This document shows positions 59,742 to 64,000 of a stretch of DNA of 64,000 bases, one piece after another. Origin of the DNA: Nonomuraea sediminis (GTDB taxonomy: Bacteria; Actinomycetota; Actinomycetes; Streptosporangiales; Streptosporangiaceae). Every line of letters begins with the position of its first letter. Position 1 is the first letter of the stretch. The position numbers and the translations under genes were made by a program. The stretch spans positions 1 to 64,000 of the forward strand of contig NZ_JAHDTI010000009.1 in NCBI RefSeq assembly GCF_018531495.1, given 5' to 3'. Under the pieces are notes generated by a model that worked only from the letters and a program-made list of their open reading frames with translations, was not told the origin of the DNA and searched no databases.

Positions 59742-60693
59742 CGGAGGCCCGGAGGTCTCCGCGATCGGCCTGGGCTGCATGGGTATGTCGGAGTTCTACG
59801 GCCAGGGCGACGAGCAGGAGTCCATAGCGGTCATCCATCGCGCCCTCGACCTAGGCATGAATTTTCTGGACACGGCCGACATGTATGGCAGCGGGCACAA
59901 CGAGGAGCTGGTAGGCCGCGCCATCAAGGCCCGTCGCGACGAGGTCGTGCTGGCCACCAAGTTCGCCGTCCGCCGCGACGGCGGCGTCCGCACGATCGAC
60001 AACCGCCCCGAGTACATCAGGGCCGCCTGCGACGCCTCGCTGCAGCGCCTCGGCGTCGACCACATCGACGTCTACTACATGCACCGCTACAACAACGAGG
60101 TCCCGATCGAGGAGTCGGTCGGCGCGATGGCCGAGCTCGTCCAGCAGGGCAAGGTCCGCCACCTGGGCCTGTCGGAGGTGGGTGCGCAGACCCTGCGCAG
60201 GGCCTCGGCCGTGCACCAGATCGCCGCGCTGCAGAGCGAGTACTCCCTGTTCACCCGTGGCCTGGAGGAGACCATCCTGCCCACGGCCAGGGAGGTGGGC
60301 ACCGCCCTGGTGGCCTACTCGCCGATCAGCCGCGGCTTCCTGACGGGCACCGTACCGCCCGCCGAGCAGCTGCCGGACGACGACTTCCGCAAGTACACCC
60401 CGCGCAACATCGGCGAGAACGCCGCGCACAACGCCAAGCTCGCCGAGCAGGTCAAGCGCATCGCCGACGAGGCAGGCATCACCGCGGCCCAGCTCGCCCT
60501 GGCCTGGCTGCTGGCCCAGGGCGACGACGTCGTGCCGATCCCGGGCACCAAGCGGCTGAAGTACCTGGAGGAGAACGCCGCCGCCGCCGGGATCACGCTG
60601 ACGGACGAGCGGCTGGCCGAGCTGGCGGCAGCCGTACCGCCGGACGCCGTGCGAGGCGAGCGCTACGCGGACATGTCGCGCATCGAGGACTGA
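59719..60693 (+). CDS. Aldo/keto reductase
   Basis: 324 residues from ATG 59719, overlapping the MerR gene. AKR features: NGGPEVSAIGLGCMGMSEFY, catalytic Asp and Tyr in LDTADMYGSGHNEELVG, catalytic Lys in VVLATKFAVR, His in VYYMHRYN, and the NADPH region VAYSPISRGFLTG and VVPIPGTKRLKYLEENAAAA. AKR13/YghZ-like enzymes reduce aldehydes or ketones with NADPH. With the AdhR-type regulator this suggests aldehyde detoxification. Tail overlaps the convergent ltrA gene by 31 bases. Confidence 0.92.
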   Translation: MNKRTLGNGGPEVSAIGLGCMGMSEFYGQGDEQESIAVIHRALDLGMNFLDTADMYGSGHNEELVGRAIKARRDEVVLATKFAVRRDGGVRTIDNRPEYIRAACDASLQRLGVDHIDVYYMHRYNNEVPIEESVGAMAELVQQGKVRHLGLSEVGAQTLRRASAVHQIAALQSEYSLFTRGLEETILPTAREVGTALVAYSPISRGFLTGTVPPAEQLPDDDFRKYTPRNIGENAAHNAKLAEQVKRIADEAGITAAQLALAWLLAQGDDVVPIPGTKRLKYLEENAAAAGITLTDERLAELAAAVPPDAVRGERYADMSRIED

Positions 60694-61826
60694 CCCGATC
60701 TGACCGCGCTGGTGACGGCCACCAGCGCGGCCAGCACGACCGCGATCACCTCGACGGGCGCGGGAGTCAGTACGGCGAGCAGCACCAGAGCCGTGGCCAC
60801 CAGGAAGGCCGCGGTGTCGGCGGCGCCGAAGCGGTGCGGGCGCACGTGCAGCAGCCAGACCATGAACAGGAACAGCGCGATCGGCACGGCGATGGCCAGC
60901 GCCGCCTGGTAGGCGGGCAGCTCCGTCTTGCCGGTCTTGAAGTCGATGCCGACCTCGATGCCGGCGCTGAACGCGCCGAGCGAGGCGAAGATCAGGTAGT
61001 GGCCGTAGCCCCACGGGATGGCGCGCCGGTTGGAGTCCAGGATCTCCGGGGTCTCGGGGTCGAAGTAGATCCACCACAGCGAGAACGCGATCACCAGGGT
61101 GCCCCCGGCCAGCCCGATCAGGCCGAGGCTGACGCCCTGCGTGCTGGCGCTCTGCTGGACGGCGACGGTGGCGGCCAGCACGTTCTCGCCGATCATGATG
61201 AGCACGAACAGCCCGTAGCGCTCGGCGATGTGGTGCGGGTGCCACGGCGTCGGCCGCTGCCGCTCGGCCAGGATCGGCACCGACAGCTCCAGCACCACCC
61301 CGGCCGCGAAGACCGCGATCCACCACTGTCCCGGCACGAGCAGCAGGGAGACCCAGGCGACCTGGGCGACGCAGATGCCCGTGGCGTACGTCAGCGCGGC
61401 CTTCCTGCCATCCGGATCGCCGCCGGCGGCGCGCAGCCACTGCGCGACCATCGCCACCCGCATGATCACGTATCCGAAGAAGACGACGCGGAAGTCGTGC
61501 TCCTCGAACGCCCGCGGCACGCCCGCCGCCAGCACCAGCACGCCGGCCATCTGCACCAGCGTCATCAGCCGGTAGAGCCAGTCGTCGGTGTCGTAGGCGG
61601 AGGCGAACCAGGTGTAGTTCATCCACGCCCACCAGATCGCGAAGAACGTGGCCAGGTAGCTCACCACGCCGGTGGCCAGATGGCCCGCGGAGATGGCGTG
61701 GTGCAGCTCCGATCCCGCGAAGGAGACGGCGACCACGAAGAACAGGTCGAACAGCAGCTCGAGCGTGGAGGCGACGCGGTGCGGCTCACCACTGTCACGC
61801 GCCACCATCGGACGCAGGGCGATCAT
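60663..61826 (-). CDS. Low-temperature-requirement protein A (LtrA) family membrane protein
   Basis: 387 residues from ATG 61826, overlapping the upstream MEDS gene stop (ATGA). About ten transmembrane helices. LtrA pattern: VASTLELLFDLFFVVAVSFA, FFAIWWAWMNYTWFASAYDT, DDWLYRLMTLVQMAGVLVLA, HIAERYGLFVLIMIGENVLA and LWWIYFDPETPE. LtrA was first linked to cold growth in Listeria; the molecular function is unknown. The frame remains open upstream because of overlap with another gene; that part is not LtrA. Confidence 0.9.
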   Translation of the reverse strand: MIALRPMVARDSGEPHRVASTLELLFDLFFVVAVSFAGSELHHAISAGHLATGVVSYLATFFAIWWAWMNYTWFASAYDTDDWLYRLMTLVQMAGVLVLAAGVPRAFEEHDFRVVFFGYVIMRVAMVAQWLRAAGGDPDGRKAALTYATGICVAQVAWVSLLLVPGQWWIAVFAAGVVLELSVPILAERQRPTPWHPHHIAERYGLFVLIMIGENVLAATVAVQQSASTQGVSLGLIGLAGGTLVIAFSLWWIYFDPETPEILDSNRRAIPWGYGHYLIFASLGAFSAGIEVGIDFKTGKTELPAYQAALAIAVPIALFLFMVWLLHVRPHRFGAADTAAFLVATALVLLAVLTPAPVEVIAVVLAALVAVTSAVRSGQSSMRDMSA

Positions 61827-62743
61827 AGGTCGAAGTATGCCCTGACCACCGTGGAGCCGGCCGTGGTGTGCATCCTGACCAGGTCGCTGAGCAGGTTGAC
61901 GATGAGCAGGCCGCGCGATCCGGCCGTGGCGGGGTCGACGAGCTCGCGCCCCACCAGCGGGTCGGTGATGTGGCCCGCGTCGCTGACCTCGCACACCAGG
62001 CGCCCGTCCTCGGTCCAGACCCTGATCGTGCCCGAGCCACCGCCGTGGTCGAGGCTGTTGGCGCCCAGCTCGGCGATCACCAGCCGGATGTCGTCCAGCT
62101 TGCCGCCCTGGATGCCGAGCTGCCTGGCGTGCTCGGCGGCCAGCTCGCGGGCGGCGGCCAGGTTGGTGGCGTCGAAGTGCAGCGCGGCGAACCGCTCGGG
62201 CTCGCCGAGCGGCTCGTTGTGCACGCTGATGACCCGGTCGGGGGCGTAGCTGGGGCTGGCCCACTGGCGTCCCGCCTCGCGCAGCACCGGGTGGGTGCGC
62301 TCTGCCTCGCGCAGCACGGGCTCGGCCAGCCCGGCCGCGTCGTAGGGGCACATGATCGTGGCGGGGCGACCGCGGAAGGCGTAGTTGATCAGCGCTTCGT
62401 GCTGGACGCAGGCCGGGTACTCGATGGCCGAGCGGCCTGGCCAGATCGGCTCGCCGACGATGCGCACCCGCTCGTCCGGGTGGCGGTCGGCGAAGTCGCG
62501 CAGCACCGCGGGGATGATGCGCCCGGGATTGCGGCCCGCCTGCGCTAGGTCGACGAACGACACCTTCTCGGCCGCCGCCCCGAGCCCTGACCGGATCAGC
62601 GCGAGGTTGCGGCCCGGGACCGCGACGGCCACGGGCTCGCCCGCGTCCAGCCCTTCCCGGATGAAGGCGGTTGTCGTGTCGACGTACTCCCGGTCGCCTC
62701 GGTAGAAGAGCGCCGGATGCACGAAGGGGTCAGCCAGCATCAC
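61823..62743 (-). CDS. MEDS sensory domain - HATPase (RsbW-like) protein
   Basis: 306 residues from ATG 62743. The N-terminal MEDS (DcmR-like sensory) domain, about 8-165: FYRGDREYVDTTTAFIREGL, DAGEPVAVAVPGRNLALIRS, RIVGEPIWPGRSAIEYPACV and IMCPYDAAGLAE. The C-terminal HATPase_c part, about 190-300: DIRLVIAELGANSLDHGG (N box) and DPATAGSRGLLIVNLLSDLV (G box). Such proteins are anti-sigma-factor-type serine kinases common in actinobacteria. A partner sigma or antagonist is not identified; the STAS protein at 51740-52114 is only a possibility. Translationally coupled to ltrA. Confidence 0.88.
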   Translation of the reverse strand: MMLADPFVHPALFYRGDREYVDTTTAFIREGLDAGEPVAVAVPGRNLALIRSGLGAAAEKVSFVDLAQAGRNPGRIIPAVLRDFADRHPDERVRIVGEPIWPGRSAIEYPACVQHEALINYAFRGRPATIMCPYDAAGLAEPVLREAERTHPVLREAGRQWASPSYAPDRVISVHNEPLGEPERFAALHFDATNLAAARELAAEHARQLGIQGGKLDDIRLVIAELGANSLDHGGGSGTIRVWTEDGRLVCEVSDAGHITDPLVGRELVDPATAGSRGLLIVNLLSDLVRMHTTAGSTVVRAYFDL

Positions 62744-62911
62744 CTCTCACGCTACCCCGGAGGAAGAATTCATGGCGATGTAGTGGGTATCTCTAAGGTG
62801 TGAAGAAACTACAGATCGTTAAGCGTCCCTTAGTCCCCCGCCGGCCGCTCCCCCTCGATCTGCGGACGCCTTCCGGCCGTCAGCTTCCCTTCTGACGCCT
62901 ATGCTTCGGGT

Positions 62912-63469
62912 ATGTCGGAATTGCAGATGCGCGTGTCCGACGACGATCGGGAGCGCACGGCGGGGCAACTGCAGCGAGCCTTCACCGAGGGCCGCCTCAC
63001 CCAGCCGGAGTTCGAGGATCGGGTCGGTCTCGCCTTCGCCGCGAAGACCTACGCCGACCTGCTGGCGCTGATCTCCGATCTGCCCGCCGACCAACCCCCG
63101 CCACCGGCCGACGACCTGGTCGTGCTCGAGTCGACGAACGGTCACGTGCGCCGCTGGGGCGAGTGGGTCGTCCCCCGCCGTCTGCGGATCTCCTGCAAGT
63201 ACGGCAACGTCGCGCTCGACCTGACCGAGGCGGTCATCACGCATCCCGTCGTGGAGATCGAGCTCAGGCTCAAGTACGGCTCGGCCAGGATCGTGCTGCC
63301 CGAGGGTGCGGGCGCGGACATCGACCGTTTCAGCAGCCGGCACGGCTCGGCCGTGTCACGCGTGCCAGGACTCCCCCGCCCCGGCGCCGTCCGGGTGGTC
63401 GTCAGCGGCGAGACGGGCTACGGCCACCTGGCCGTCGGCTACCCGCGCAGGGGCCTGTTCGGCCGCTGA
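62912..63469 (+). CDS. DUF1707 protein with C-terminal beta-rich domain
   Basis: 185 residues from ATG 62912. DUF1707 (also called SHOCT-like) about 5-58: MRVSDDDRERTAGQLQRAFT, EGRLTQPEFEDRVGLAFAAK, TYADLLALISDLPADQ. Then a beta-rich segment: LRISCKYGNVALDLTEAVIT, KYGSARIVLPEGAGADIDRF, VRVVVSGETGYGHLAVGYPR. This is like DUF2154/LiaF-type adhesin domains. In actinomycetes DUF1707 proteins are small cell-envelope-associated or regulatory proteins; function unknown. No membrane helix. Monocistronic. Confidence 0.88.
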   Translation: MSELQMRVSDDDRERTAGQLQRAFTEGRLTQPEFEDRVGLAFAAKTYADLLALISDLPADQPPPPADDLVVLESTNGHVRRWGEWVVPRRLRISCKYGNVALDLTEAVITHPVVEIELRLKYGSARIVLPEGAGADIDRFSSRHGSAVSRVPGLPRPGAVRVVVSGETGYGHLAVGYPRRGLFGR

Positions 63470-63542
63470 GGCCGCTTTTAACGGGTTCGGGCTCCAGTTG
63501 TAAGTCGCATGTAAGTGACAATCAAGGATTGATCCATAATGT

Positions 63543-63568
63543 CCCTTCGTCCACATACCAACGAAGGG
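63543..63568 (+). promoter_or_regulatory. Leader hairpin covering the ribosome site of the lipoprotein gene
   Basis: CCCTTCGT (63543-63550) and ACGAAGGG (63561-63568) form a perfect 8-bp stem with a ten-base loop. The right arm contains GAAGGG, the only Shine-Dalgarno-like sequence, six bases before the ATG at 63575. When folded it would hide the ribosome site. CATAAT (63535-63540) just upstream may be a -10 element. Confidence 0.6.
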
Positions 63569-63574
63569 CTAGAA

Positions 63575-63955
63575 ATGACTTCCCCTCGCCGTCGCCTCGC
63601 CATCGCGGTCGCGACGCTCGCCATTGCCGCGCTCAGCACGACCGCCTGTGGCGCGATCGGCAACAAGGTTGACTGCGCCCAGGTCAGCGGCGAAGTCCAG
63701 AAGATCTCGCAGGAGTTCTCCGGCTCGATCGCCTCGGCCGCCACCGACCCCAAGGCGCTCGAGACCGCCAGCCAGGACGCTTCGAGCAAGCTCAAGTCGC
63801 TCGCCTCCAAGTACGACGGCGACCTCGCCAGCGCACTGAACGACCTGGGCGACGTCTTCGGCAGCATCAAGGTCGGCGCGGACCCGGCCACCCTGAGCTC
63901 GCTGACGGGCAAGATCCAGAGCGCCACCACGAAGATCCAGAGCGCCTGCGGCTGA
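63575..63955 (+). CDS. Small Ala/Ser-rich lipoprotein
   Basis: 126 residues from ATG 63575. Signal peptide MTSPRRRLAIAVATLAIAAL with lipobox LSTTAC; the mature protein starts at Cys 26 (CGAIGNKV). The rest is helical: DCAQVSGEVQKISQEFSGSI, ASQDASSKLKSLASKYDGDL, LTGKIQSATTKIQSACG, with two more Cys that may pair. Surface-anchored; function unknown. An earlier in-frame ATG at 63539 would place a non-signal sequence first and lies inside the leader hairpin region. Good GC third-position bias supports the gene. Confidence 0.82.
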   Translation: MTSPRRRLAIAVATLAIAALSTTACGAIGNKVDCAQVSGEVQKISQEFSGSIASAATDPKALETASQDASSKLKSLASKYDGDLASALNDLGDVFGSIKVGADPATLSSLTGKIQSATTKIQSACG

Positions 63956-64000
63956 TGATCGTCCGGTCGCCGTTCCGCCCGTGGGGGGCGGCGCGGCGCG

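Overview
The window is high-GC actinobacterial DNA. Gene content (a conservon-type histidine kinase with DUF742, LitR/ECF-sigma light regulation, DUF1707, ESX-type WXG proteins, pSAM2-type integrase, LtrA, MEDS/HATPase protein), many GTG starts and very short intergenic gaps suggest a filamentous actinomycete, possibly of the Streptosporangiales (Nonomuraea-like). That placement is inferred from gene style only; no rRNA or marker gene is present.

Region by region. 1-9362 looks like a decayed genomic island. It holds a TetR-like gene cut by an IS630 remnant, a large frameshifted LamG/Ig-like/NucA-NucB nuclease gene with a small candidate immunity gene behind it, an IS1182-like remnant, about 1.2 kb with no recognisable gene, and a tyrosine integrase whose 3' end lies next to the 3' end of tRNA-Arg(TCT). 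9493-15687 carries an APH-type kinase, cobD, a NACHT NTPase and an acyl-CoA synthetase. 15674-21761 is a light-response and DNA-repair block: photolyase, LitR, SDR/DUF2867 protein, ECF sigma factor, DUF523/DUF1722 protein, and an AlkA-like glycosylase. At 21783-22238 is an internally deleted IS200/IS605-type element. 22450-34072 contains NDH-2, a large LuxR regulator, two MFS pumps, a permuted papain-fold protein, an orphan peptide-type binding protein, a reduced conservon (kinase + DUF742 only) and a MarR/MFS pair.

34065-41750 is one minus-strand operon: DUF917, hydantoinase-A-like protein, then a complete Dpp/Opp-type ABC importer (dppA-B-C-D-F), joined by 4-bp start/stop overlaps. 41877-45210 carries ESX/type VII-associated genes (a DUF1023 pseudo-hydrolase, a WXG-like effector N-terminus, a YbaB-like protein, a WXG100 protein) with an RpiB isomerase. 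45421-54974 holds an amidohydrolase, Tex with an RG-rich tail, a STAS protein, a phosphotriesterase-family hydrolase and MetRS. 55769-63955 holds a permease, a universal stress protein, DUF998, a MerR/aldo-keto reductase pair, LtrA, a MEDS/HATPase protein, DUF1707 and a small lipoprotein.

Four intergenic stretches (46.6-47.3, 53.2-53.4, 55.1-55.7 and 57.1-57.6 kb) are low-complexity or tandem-repeat DNA, concentrated in 11 kb. Seven convergent gene pairs overlap tail to tail. The main signals for follow-up are (1) a shared GCAACC-N16/17-CGAA promoter-like motif in front of photolyase, litR and the SDR gene, built around a 20-bp palindrome; (2) the NucA/NucB nuclease with its candidate immunity partner; (3) the NACHT protein; and (4) the hydantoinase/DUF917/Dpp operon.
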